From DASUFH01 sp036274645 (GTDB lineage: Bacteria; Acidobacteriota; Terriglobia; 20CM-2-55-15), in the NCBI GenBank assembly GCA_036274645.1, contig DASUFH010000046.1:1-14223 (forward strand): a DNA stretch of 14,223 bases. Direction: 5' to 3'. The notes under the pieces were generated by a model that did not search any database, was not told where the DNA came from, and saw nothing but the letters and a program-made list of their open reading frames with translations. Positions 7,422 through 13,834 of this stretch are shown piece after piece. A program made the position numbers and the translations under genes. The stretch's first letter is position 1. Every line of letters starts with the position of its first letter.

Positions 7422-9248
7422 TTATCGATAGACGATCTTCTGAAGTAGCGGATCCAGCTGGCGCAGGATGAAACCGTGTTTGAGATAGATGCCGTACAGG
7501 CAGATGCTGTATAGAGCGATCATGGCCATGGCCGATGCTGCAAAGACATGGCGCTTCTTGCGCGTCACGGTCACATCGGCTTCCATCAGGATTTCCGGAA
7601 TATCCACCAGCACCGGAACTCCCCACAACGCCTCAATCTCGGTCGGGGCCCACACGCGCTGCCGCGTGATATCGACTCCCACCGCGATGCCGATCGACAG
7701 GAACAGGCTCAGAATTCCCGCGCCGAGGGCGAGCGTCGGTTTTTGCGGCTTCTCCGGCGACAGCGGATAGTTGGCCGGATCCACGATGACAAACTGCTGG
7801 CCCTGCTGTTTGATGTCCAGGTTTTCCGCCAGCTTGGCGTCGGCCAGCTTGGCGCTCAGGTCGTTGTACTGTTTGCGGATGTCATTGTTCTCACGAATGA
7901 CGGATTCCAGGTCCTGCTCCGTCTTCGGCGTGCTCTCGACCCGCTTGCTGTATTTCGCGATGTCCGCTTCGATCTGCGCCTTTTCCCGCGCCCGGATGGC
8001 CAGTTCCGTCTCGACCTGTTGCAATTGTCCAACGAGACTGCGATAGACGGGGTTCGGCATCATTTCGATCGGCGGTTCCACCACGGGCGGCGGCGCCGGC
8101 GCAGTTGCTGCCGCCGGGACCGATGGCGTCTCGACCGGAGGCGCTACCGGCGCGGCCGTCAAGGGATCGGGGGTCAGGGCGGCAGTCTGGGCCGCGAGAA
8201 GCTCGGGCGGCAACTGCGCCTTGGCGCGTTCGACCCGGGCCTTACAGCGGATCACGTCCGGATGGTTCGGTGTGTGATTGATCTGGGCTTCTTCGCATTC
8301 CGCCTGCGCCCTTCGATATTCGTCGAATCGCATGCGGATGACATCATCAACGAGCGACTTCACGACGACGGCAATCTGACTGTTGGCGACCGACTGCGGC
8401 GCCTTGGCCGGAAGCGGCTGCGGCGCGCTGACCACGGCCGGCGCCGGCGCGGGCGGCGGCGTGGGCCGGGGCGTGATCGGTTTCGGGATCGTCTCGGGCG
8501 TTTCCGCGATCTGCTGCTGCAGGGTCAGCCGCTGCGTCGCCGAACGGTCGAGCGCTTCCGCGTTGGTTCTCCGATTCTGCGCCAATATCTCCAGCGATCG
8601 CAGGTTCGGCTCCAACTGAGCGGGCAGCTCGTACGTCCGGCTTGCCTTGAGCTGGCGGAGTTTGTTCTCGGACTCGTCCAGCTGAGCGGATACCTTGTCG
8701 ACTTCGCTTTGCAGGAATTGTGTGGTTCTCCGGATCTTTTCCCGACCCAGTTCGTTGTCCTGGGCGATGAATAGCGAGGTCAGCGTGTTGGTGATCGTCT
8801 GCGCAAGCTCCGGCTCGCGATTCTGATATGCGATCCGGAAAAAGTAGGTCTGGTCCACATTGGAGTTGCCCTGACGCTGCTGATCGACGGTGATCCGGAT
8901 CTGGTCTCGCAACTTCAGCACTCGCTCATCCAGATTGAACCGGTCGAGTTCCGGCATTCGATCGCCGAAGTCATTCAGGATCTTTACCAGTACCGTCCGG
9001 CTGAGCACGGTTTGTTCGATGGCCTTGATGCGCTGTTCGGTCGACTCCGGAATAAGCCGGGGAACCATGTTGCCCGGCACGTCCGGCGGCCGGACCATGA
9101 TCAGCGTTTCGGATACAAAGACCTTTGGCAGAAAGAAAATCAGCAGACAGGTCATACCCGTCAAGGCAAGGAAGGGGCCAACCACCCACCACTTCCTGCG
9201 GACAAGCAGCGCCAGGAAATCTCTCGAGTTGTTGATGCTAATTTTCAT
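7422..9248 (-). CDS. Wzz-type polysaccharide chain-length determinant with proline-rich inserts
   Basis: This 608-residue inner-membrane protein has TM1 at about 19-40 (KWWVVGPFLALTGMTCLLIFF), followed by the conserved Wzz start (KVFVSETLIMVRPPDVPG). A long periplasmic region comes next, with coiled-coil stretches at about 165-205 and 400-470, then the family signature VDPANYPLSPEKPQKP (489-504) and TM2 at about 505-525. A third hydrophobic segment at 568-588 near the C-terminus is extra for the family. Two Pro/Ala-rich low-complexity stretches (about 250-288 and 358-395) interrupt the periplasmic part, making the protein long for its class. It has no kinase domain; the separate autokinase 28 nt downstream supplies that. 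It should set chain length and link the inner-membrane synthase to the outer-membrane exporter, as in Wzc or exosortase-locus chain-length proteins. The start ATG at 9248 lacks an obvious Shine-Dalgarno. Confidence 0.93.
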   Translation of the reverse strand: MKISINNSRDFLALLVRRKWWVVGPFLALTGMTCLLIFFLPKVFVSETLIMVRPPDVPGNMVPRLIPESTEQRIKAIEQTVLSRTVLVKILNDFGDRMPELDRFNLDERVLKLRDQIRITVDQQRQGNSNVDQTYFFRIAYQNREPELAQTITNTLTSLFIAQDNELGREKIRRTTQFLQSEVDKVSAQLDESENKLRQLKASRTYELPAQLEPNLRSLEILAQNRRTNAEALDRSATQRLTLQQQIAETPETIPKPITPRPTPPPAPAPAVVSAPQPLPAKAPQSVANSQIAVVVKSLVDDVIRMRFDEYRRAQAECEEAQINHTPNHPDVIRCKARVERAKAQLPPELLAAQTAALTPDPLTAAPVAPPVETPSVPAAATAPAPPPVVEPPIEMMPNPVYRSLVGQLQQVETELAIRAREKAQIEADIAKYSKRVESTPKTEQDLESVIRENNDIRKQYNDLSAKLADAKLAENLDIKQQGQQFVIVDPANYPLSPEKPQKPTLALGAGILSLFLSIGIAVGVDITRQRVWAPTEIEALWGVPVLVDIPEILMEADVTVTRKKRHVFAASAMAMIALYSICLYGIYLKHGFILRQLDPLLQKIVYR

Positions 9249-9270
9249 GATCGTTTTGCTGTTGTCGTGG

Positions 9271-9287
9271 CCGCCGGACGTCGGCGG
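9271..9287 (-). repeat. GC-rich inverted repeat in the 66-nt gap before the Wzz gene
   Basis: CCGCCG (9271-9276) and CGGCGG (9282-9287) pair perfectly around a 5-nt loop, just after the beta-barrel stop codon and 22 nt before the Wzz start on the minus strand. The following minus-strand sequence has no U-run, so it is not a Rho-independent terminator. It may be an mRNA stability or segmental-expression element; chance is possible in such GC-rich DNA. Confidence 0.4.
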
Positions 9288-9314
9288 TCGCCATTGGCTG
9301 GCAACCGGCCGTCG

Positions 9315-10553
9315 TCATAGCCGCCACAGAGTTGGATTGTTGAACTGCAACGACGCGAAGATGCGCTGCTCGCTGAAACTGAATTCCGCCGATTGGCCGT
9401 AGCGTTGAAACTGCGATCCGACCCGGAAATACGCATATCGGGATAGCCGGGCCCCGACCGAGGCCGCCGCCGAGCCGCCCACGGTGCGCACAACGTTTTC
9501 GAAACGCCCGCGGGTATCGAACGCGCCGACATCCACAAAGATCAGCACGGCCCGGGCATCGCGGCGGAGGCTGAATCCGGCGCGTTCCGTGTCGGAAATG
9601 GAGCCCAACCCGCTGGACCGGCCGGTTTCCCGGGTGAAATAAATGGTATAGGAGGCGTTCTTGAGTGTCCGTTCAAGACTGCCGCTGACATCGTAACTGC
9701 TGTATCCCGACGTCGTGCCGACACTGGCCACCCTGGATCCTCCACCTGAAAGATTGAGGGTGACATTGGGCGTGAGCCGTCGCGAGAACTGCAGGCTGAC
9801 CATGTGGGATTGCGCCGCGTTGAAGTCGCGAAAAGTCGAATACTCCCCCGTGTACCGGATCGTCCAGGCGCTGCGTTCGCTGACTTGACGCGAGTATGAG
9901 CCGTGTCCCTGGACCGTCTGCTGGTTGGAGAGGGTTCCGTGAACTCCGCCTGCCGACGCGCCATAGTTGCGAAGGGAATGCGTTCCGCCAAAAGACCAGG
10001 AGGACTTTTCGCTCGCCGTGTAGCTGACATCGGCGCCGGCGGTATTCGTCGCCGTCGACAGACGCAGCGCCACCGGATAAAAGACGAGTCCGCTTCCGCC
10101 TTCCGGAATCACCGCCTGCAGCGCATAGAAGGCCGACGCATTCTTCGTCAGCTCGTAGCTTTCCGAGAATCTCAATGTCCATCGGGGCGTCGCCTGGCTG
10201 GTGAACTGAGCAGTTGCCGCGTGCGAGTTGGAACTCTGCGCCAGCGAGGAACCGGAACGGTCGAAGCCGAACGTGTAGCCCGCTCCGAAGGACGATTTCT
10301 GTCCCACGGTGCTGAGAGTGACGGATGGATAAACCGCCCCAAACGCGGAGAAGGTCCCCGGGCCGCTCGTATGGGGGTCAGACGCTCCGCCTACCATGTT
10401 CACACTGGCCCCGACGGTACTGGTTTGCGCCGCCGCTCTTCCGGCAAACGAAAGAACGAGCAGAGCGAACAGTCCTGGCCGGACGATGTGCGCCGCGCCT
10501 CGACGATGCCTGCTGCTATTCGCGATGGATTTCATCAGGGGTCTCAATTTCAT
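9315..10553 (-). CDS. Outer-membrane beta-barrel protein of the polysaccharide locus
   Basis: The 412-residue protein has a signal peptide: basic N-terminal residues, a hydrophobic core PGLFALLVLSFAGRA (about 26-40), and a likely cut after AAA (41-42 region) before QTSTVG. The mature part is dominated by alternating Ser/Thr/Gly and aromatic residues in short strands (for example SSWSFGGTHSLRNYG, SAWTIRYTGEYS, VSLQFSRRLTPNVTLNLSGGG). The final strand is FSFSEQRIFASLQFNNPTLWRL. That layout fits a transmembrane beta-barrel of about 14-18 strands, like the outer-membrane proteins encoded in exosortase exopolysaccharide loci. It may form the export channel or anchor, complementing the short Wza-like protein. 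The first ATG (10553) overlaps the preceding stop as TGATG. An in-frame second ATG at 10535 sits in an identical 13-nt sequence context, so the true start is one of the two. No catalytic motif is visible. Confidence 0.8.
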   Translation of the reverse strand: MKLRPLMKSIANSSRHRRGAAHIVRPGLFALLVLSFAGRAAAQTSTVGASVNMVGGASDPHTSGPGTFSAFGAVYPSVTLSTVGQKSSFGAGYTFGFDRSGSSLAQSSNSHAATAQFTSQATPRWTLRFSESYELTKNASAFYALQAVIPEGGSGLVFYPVALRLSTATNTAGADVSYTASEKSSWSFGGTHSLRNYGASAGGVHGTLSNQQTVQGHGSYSRQVSERSAWTIRYTGEYSTFRDFNAAQSHMVSLQFSRRLTPNVTLNLSGGGSRVASVGTTSGYSSYDVSGSLERTLKNASYTIYFTRETGRSSGLGSISDTERAGFSLRRDARAVLIFVDVGAFDTRGRFENVVRTVGGSAAASVGARLSRYAYFRVGSQFQRYGQSAEFSFSEQRIFASLQFNNPTLWRL

Positions 10554-10559
10554 CAGGGG
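10529..10559 (-). repeat. Direct repeat spanning the start of the beta-barrel gene
   Basis: On the minus strand CCCCTGATGAAAT occurs at 10559-10547 and again at 10541-10529, an exact 13-nt copy with an 18-nt period. The first copy contains the stop of the export gene and the first ATG of the barrel gene; the second contains the alternative ATG (codon 7). A third copy sharing CCCCTGATGAA lies at 11338-11328 in the leader of the export gene. Confidence 0.7.
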
Positions 10560-11230
10560 ACAACGATGACGTCGCCGGATTTCAGGAGCATGTTCTGATC
10601 GAAGTTCCGGCCCTTGATCATTTCGCGATAGTTGAACTTGAAGGACGTGTTTTCGCTTCCGTTGTTGCGGATGATCACGGTTTCATCCGTGTTGGCAAAC
10701 TCGGTAAAGCCGCCGGCCAGCGCCAGCGCCTGAAGGACACTGATGGGTTTCTCCGCCATGATCGCGCCGGGCTTGGCGACCTTGCCGGTCACAAAGATCC
10801 GATAGCTCTGGATGGCCTCCACCACGACCGTCACAGTCGGAATCTCGATGAACTGCTTCAGCCGGTCCTCAATCCTCTGCTTCAGCTCTCCGGGGTTGAG
10901 CCCGGCGGCCTGCATGTCCTGTACCAGCGGAATCGAAATCCGTCCATCCGGCCGAACGACCACCTTCCCGGACAGGGTGGGTTCTTTCCACACAAAAACC
11001 GAAAGCTGGTCGTTGGGCTGAATGATGTACAACGGCTCCGTTCCGGCGGTATTGCCCGTGTTCGCCGGAGCGCCGGCAGGCGCCGGCGCCGCGGTGTTTG
11101 CGGCCACCGCAGGCTGGGTCGCGGGCCGAGCCCCTTCGGTCTGAGCCCGGTTCTGACCATGGAGCGCTCCCAGCTGGAGCGCGAAAATCAGGAGTGTTGC
11201 CGGAGCGATGCCCCGAGTTCGGATATTCAT
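10553..11230 (-). CDS. Polysaccharide export protein (Wza-like, Poly_export plus SLBB)
   Basis: The 225-residue protein has a signal peptide (MNIRTRGIAPATLLIFALQLGAL, cut near HGQ) and an Ala/Pro/Gly/Thr-rich linker at about 33-64. A Poly_export domain follows at about 65-141 (PLYIIQPNDQLSVFVWKEPTLSGKVVVRPDGRISIPLVQDMQAAG), then one SLBB domain at about 142-195 (YRIFVTGKVAKPGAIMAEKPISVLQALALAGGF), ending with LLKSGDVIVVP. It should form the periplasmic/outer-membrane export conduit for the polymer. It lacks the long C-terminal amphipathic barrel helix of Escherichia coli Wza and has no lipobox Cys, so the following beta-barrel protein may supply the outer-membrane part. The open frame continues upstream to an ATG at 11332. 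I chose 11230 because only there does the signal peptide become N-terminal, with AAGAAAA ahead of it. The stop overlaps the barrel start by one base. Confidence 0.93.
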   Translation of the reverse strand: MNIRTRGIAPATLLIFALQLGALHGQNRAQTEGARPATQPAVAANTAAPAPAGAPANTGNTAGTEPLYIIQPNDQLSVFVWKEPTLSGKVVVRPDGRISIPLVQDMQAAGLNPGELKQRIEDRLKQFIEIPTVTVVVEAIQSYRIFVTGKVAKPGAIMAEKPISVLQALALAGGFTEFANTDETVIIRNNGSENTSFKFNYREMIKGRNFDQNMLLKSGDVIVVP

Positions 11231-11270
11231 AGGTTTTCTTGGGAATTTAAAGGTTGTGGAGGGAATTGAC

Positions 11271-11284
11271 GGCGGGCTACCGCC
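11271..11284 (-). promoter_or_regulatory. ops-like element in a small hairpin, upstream of the export gene
   Basis: Minus-strand positions 11284-11276 read GGCGGTAGC, identical to the nine-base core of the ops element that recruits the NusG paralogue RfaH in enterobacteria. The full consensus has a T two bases later; here it is C. The sequence also forms a perfect hairpin, GGCGG-TAGC-CCGCC (11284-11271). It lies 87 nt after the stop of the NusG-like antiterminator gene and 46 nt before the export gene start, where an antiterminator loading site would be useful. Binding is inferred, not shown. The best near matches I noticed elsewhere (8151-8143 minus, 3988-3996 plus) each differ at one base and lie within coding sequence. 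Confidence 0.5.
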
Positions 11285-11287
11285 ATT

Positions 11288-11308
11288 TTGGTCCCATCCT
11301 GGGTCCAA
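11288..11308 (-). repeat. Inverted repeat immediately upstream of the ops-like element
   Basis: On the minus strand the arms TTGGACCCA (11308-11300) and TGGGACCAA (11296-11288) pair over eight of nine positions (one A/A mismatch) around a GGA loop. Only three bases separate it from the ops-like hairpin. There is no U-run, so it is not a simple terminator. It probably forms part of a structured leader for the export gene. Confidence 0.55.
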
Positions 11309-11370
11309 CCGGAAAGTCCAATTCCGATTCATCAGGGGCAGTCCAACGACCGCCCGTCCTTAACGGTCCG

Positions 11371-11958
11371 TCAACCGATTCTGTGTCCGACCTCGGTCAT
11401 TGGCTGCTCCGACACGGTTTCCCGGGTGGAGGAGACCACCGCAAACGCCCGCTCTTTCACCCCGGCCATCCCCAGCGGCTTGACCGAACAACGCGGGACT
11501 TCCACCGAGACCGAACGCATCAGGAGCGAAACAGACACGATCAAACGGTCCAGGCCTTTCTCGCGGAGAATGATTCCGGAAAGGCCTTCCAGTGGTCCGT
11601 CTTCAATTCGCACCATCGCCCCGGTCCGAAGATAGGGCCATGGCCGCGCGGCAATTCCCGAGTCCTGAACCAGCCGGATCGCAGCGATTTCCGAGTCGTT
11701 GATCGCTTCCGGACCCGCGCTGCCGACCACGAAGTTTACCCCAGGTGTGACCAAAATCGGCAGTCTTTGGGTGACATCGAATCGACAGAATACATAGCTG
11801 GGAAACAGTGGAAGCGAAATCGCTTTGACGCGATCCGACCAGCGGCGCCTGGAAACGTAGCTTGGCAGGAATACTTCGTACCCCTTGCCCGTCAGATGAG
11901 ACTCGACGTGCTTTTCAAAGCGGGACCGGACATGCAGAGCGTACCACTGTAAATTCAT
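11371..11958 (-). CDS. NusG-like specialised transcription antiterminator (UpxY/RfaH/LoaP type)
   Basis: The 195-residue protein begins with the NusG N-terminal domain: WYALHVRSRFEKHVESHLTGKGYEVFLPS (5-33), then LPLFPSYVFCRFD (49-61) and TPGVNFVVGS (71-80). A KOW motif follows at about 111-138 (RTGAMVRIEDGPLEGLSGIILREKG), and a 40-residue tail ends the protein. Paralogues of this type (RfaH, UpxY, LoaP) bind elongating RNA polymerase and let it read through long capsule or exopolysaccharide operons. Being the first gene of an 11-kb-plus polysaccharide operon strongly supports that role. It is distinct from housekeeping NusG, which normally sits beside secE and rplK. The start ATG at 11958 has GAGAAG about 10 nt upstream. 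The 140-nt leader that follows contains an ops-like hairpin, a possible binding site. Confidence 0.93.
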   Translation of the reverse strand: MNLQWYALHVRSRFEKHVESHLTGKGYEVFLPSYVSRRRWSDRVKAISLPLFPSYVFCRFDVTQRLPILVTPGVNFVVGSAGPEAINDSEIAAIRLVQDSGIAARPWPYLRTGAMVRIEDGPLEGLSGIILREKGLDRLIVSVSLLMRSVSVEVPRCSVKPLGMAGVKERAFAVVSSTRETVSEQPMTEVGHRIG

Positions 11959-12257
11959 ATCAGAGTCTTCTCAGCGCGAACGGCCCAACGTATCAAACCG
12001 AGACTCCATTTTTCAACCACACAAACTTCTGTCAAGCAGAAATTGGCTGCGGCTGCCACGCTCTTCGGAGTTCGGGATTGTTGGTTCCGTTTGTCCATTT
12101 GTTTCAATATCTTACGCCAGCGCTGGACCGGGCTGTTGTCCGGGTCCACCGGGCAGATAAGGCAGTGTAGTTTAGTGACATCGTTTTCAACTCGGCCAAA
12201 GGTCCCAGACTCAGGGACTTTGGGACCATAACGGCAGGGTCCAACCCGCCAATAGCC
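11959..12257. other. Divergent intergenic region between the polysaccharide operon and ilvA
   Basis: About 300 bp separate the antiterminator start from the ilvA promoter. The region is more AT-rich than its flanks. It should hold the operon promoter on the minus strand, but none is clear: TTGAAA with TACACT 15 nt later (12192-12166 region, too short a spacer), and TTGACA at 12035-12030 with only a poor -10 after it. It contains inverted repeats (described separately). A 64-codon minus-strand frame beginning with GTG at 12149 ends overlapping the antiterminator ATG; I do not call it a gene. Confidence 0.6.
12201..12247 (-). promoter_or_regulatory. Cluster of mutually exclusive inverted repeats upstream of the antiterminator gene
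   Basis: Read on the minus strand, TTGGACC (12244-12238), GGTCCCAA (12227-12220), GTCCC (12217-12213) and TGGGACC (12207-12201) follow one another. The second segment can pair with the first or, perfectly over seven bases as GGTCCCA/TGGGACC, with the last. The third can also pair with the last. Such competing pairings are typical of leader switches, but operator or terminator functions are equally possible, and whether the region is transcribed is unknown. The word GGTTGGACCC (12246-12237) recurs exactly in the export-gene leader (11310-11301). Confidence 0.4.
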
Positions 12258-12266
12258 TGATACAAT
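12258..12266 (+). promoter_or_regulatory. Extended -10 promoter element for ilvA
   Basis: TG-A-TACAAT matches the extended -10 pattern (TGNTATAAT) with one mismatch in the hexamer. No good -35 lies 16-18 bases upstream, which extended -10 promoters can tolerate. Transcription would begin near 12273, giving a leader of about 12 nt to the ATG at 12285; this argues against the GTG at 12267 as the ilvA start. Confidence 0.4.
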
Positions 12267-12284
12267 GTGCTGCCGGAATGCCGC

Positions 12285-13823
12285 ATGGAAGCATCTGCAG
12301 CGCTTAGCGTTAACGACCTACTTCGAGAGATTCTGACGAGCCGGGTTTACGAGGCCGCTCGTGAGACCCCCCTGGACTTTGCCCCGCGCCTCTCCAGCCG
12401 GCTGGACGCCTCGGTGTGGCTGAAGCGCGAGGACCAGCAGCCGGTCTTCAGTTTCAAGTTGCGCGGGGCTTACAACCGGATGGCGCGACTTTCCGCTCAG
12501 GAGCGGAACCGCGGGGTGATTACGGCCAGCGCCGGAAACCATGCCCAGGGAGTGGCGCTATCCGCCAGACGGCTGCAAATAAAGGCGGTGATCGTCATGC
12601 CCAAGACGACACCGGCCATCAAAGTGGAGGCTGTGCGGGCGCTGGGGGGCGAAATCGTGCTGGTCGGGGACCATTACTCCGAAGCCCAGGCGCATTGCGA
12701 TCAACTGGCGGTCGAGAGAGGAATGACTTTCGTCCATCCCTTCGATGACCCGCTGGTCATCGCCGGCCAGGGCACTATTGCCGACGAGATCGTTCGCCGG
12801 TGTCCGGAAGGGCTTTCCGCGATCTTTGTCCCGGTCGGAGGCGGAGGCCTGATCGCCGGCATCGGCGCCTATGTGAAAGCGCTCCTGCCCGGGAAGATCA
12901 AGGTGATCGGCGTTCAGCCCAGGGATTCCGACGCCATGAGACAGTCGCTGGTTGCCGGCAGCCCGGTCACCCTGGATCATGTCGGCCTGTTCGCCGACGG
13001 CGTGGCCGTCCGGAAGGTGGGGCGCCATACGTTTCCGATCGTTCAGAGCACGGTGGAGGAGATCATTGTTGTCTCCAATGATGAAATCTGCGCGGCAATG
13101 AAGGATGTGTTCGACGATACCCGGGTCATCGCCGAGCCCGCCGGCGCGCTCGCCGTAGCCGGACTGAAAGCCTACGTCGCGCGCAGCCAGCCGAAAAACC
13201 GGAACTTTGCCGCGATTCTGAGCGGCGCCAACGTGAATTTCGACCGGCTCCGGTTTGTGGCCGAACGCGCCGAACTGGGCGAATCGCGGGAGGCTCTCAT
13301 TGCGGTCACCATCCCGGAACGCAAAGGCGCTTTTCGCCAGTTCTGCGCCACGCTGGGCGCGCGGGTGGTCACCGAGTTCAATTACCGCCTCAATTCCCGC
13401 GATCGGGCGGAGATCTTCGTCGGACTGAGTGTGGAAAACCGCGAAGATACGCGCCGCGTCCTCGAGGGCCTGAATGCCCAGGGATACGAGAGCGTCGATC
13501 TCACCGACAACGAAATGGCCAAGCTCCATGTGCGCTACATGGTGGGCGGCCGCGCCAACGCCGCCGGCCGGGAACGTGTCTGCCGGTTCGAGTTTCCCGA
13601 GCGTCCGGGCGCGCTGCTGCAATTCCTCGACACGCTGGGTGGGCGATGGAATATCAGCCTGTTTCATTACCGGAACCATGGCGCGGACTTCGGCCGGGTG
13701 CTGGCCGCCTTTGAGGTTCCGCCCGGCGACGACAGCGCGTTCGATGGTTTTCTGAGCGCGTTGGGTTACGCGTATCAATTCGAAGATGGCGACGACGCGT
13801 ATCGCCTCTTTCTCGGAAAATAG
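12285..13823 (+). CDS. ilvA: Biosynthetic threonine ammonia-lyase with two C-terminal regulatory domains
   Basis: The 512-residue PLP enzyme converts L-threonine to 2-oxobutanoate and ammonia, the first committed step of isoleucine synthesis, in the cytoplasm. The N-terminal fold-type II catalytic domain shows the PLP lysine Lys58 in FSFKLRGAYN (55-64), SAGNHAQGVA (82-91), the phosphate-binding loop PVGGGGLIAGIG (183-194) and LSGANVNFDR (312-321). Two tandem ACT-like domains follow (about 336-407, AVTIPERKGAFRQFC; about 431-502, FEFPERPGALLQFLDTLG), as in the long Escherichia coli IlvA. Their presence implies feedback control by isoleucine and valine. I start at ATG 12285; an in-frame GTG at 12267 would add six residues but overlaps the likely -10 element. 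The NUDIX gene follows 11 nt later. It has no visible link to the polysaccharide operon. Confidence 0.95.
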   Translation: MEASAALSVNDLLREILTSRVYEAARETPLDFAPRLSSRLDASVWLKREDQQPVFSFKLRGAYNRMARLSAQERNRGVITASAGNHAQGVALSARRLQIKAVIVMPKTTPAIKVEAVRALGGEIVLVGDHYSEAQAHCDQLAVERGMTFVHPFDDPLVIAGQGTIADEIVRRCPEGLSAIFVPVGGGGLIAGIGAYVKALLPGKIKVIGVQPRDSDAMRQSLVAGSPVTLDHVGLFADGVAVRKVGRHTFPIVQSTVEEIIVVSNDEICAAMKDVFDDTRVIAEPAGALAVAGLKAYVARSQPKNRNFAAILSGANVNFDRLRFVAERAELGESREALIAVTIPERKGAFRQFCATLGARVVTEFNYRLNSRDRAEIFVGLSVENREDTRRVLEGLNAQGYESVDLTDNEMAKLHVRYMVGGRANAAGRERVCRFEFPERPGALLQFLDTLGGRWNISLFHYRNHGADFGRVLAAFEVPPGDDSAFDGFLSALGYAYQFEDGDDAYRLFLGK

Positions 13824-13834
13824 GCAGGCCGGCT

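Noticed and set aside
8060..8480. Repetitive-looking GC-rich tracts
   Set aside because: They encode the Pro/Ala-rich inserts of the Wzz protein and contain no unit repeated exactly enough to call a DNA repeat or CRISPR.
7548..8774. 408-codon plus-strand open frame antisense to the Wzz gene
   Set aside because: Arg/Gly-rich translation without recognisable domains; it mirrors the high-GC codon pattern of the real gene on the other strand.
11231..11370. Possible intrinsic terminator after the antiterminator gene
   Set aside because: Hairpins are present, but neither is followed by a U-run on the minus strand, so a simple Rho-independent terminator is not supported.
12043..12231. 62-codon plus-strand open frame in the divergent intergenic region
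   Set aside because: No Shine-Dalgarno, no recognisable product, and it runs through the inverted-repeat cluster.
12558..13778. 406-codon minus-strand open frame antisense to ilvA
   Set aside because: ilvA has clear catalytic and ACT motifs across the same region; the antisense frame shows no domain and is a GC-rich shadow.
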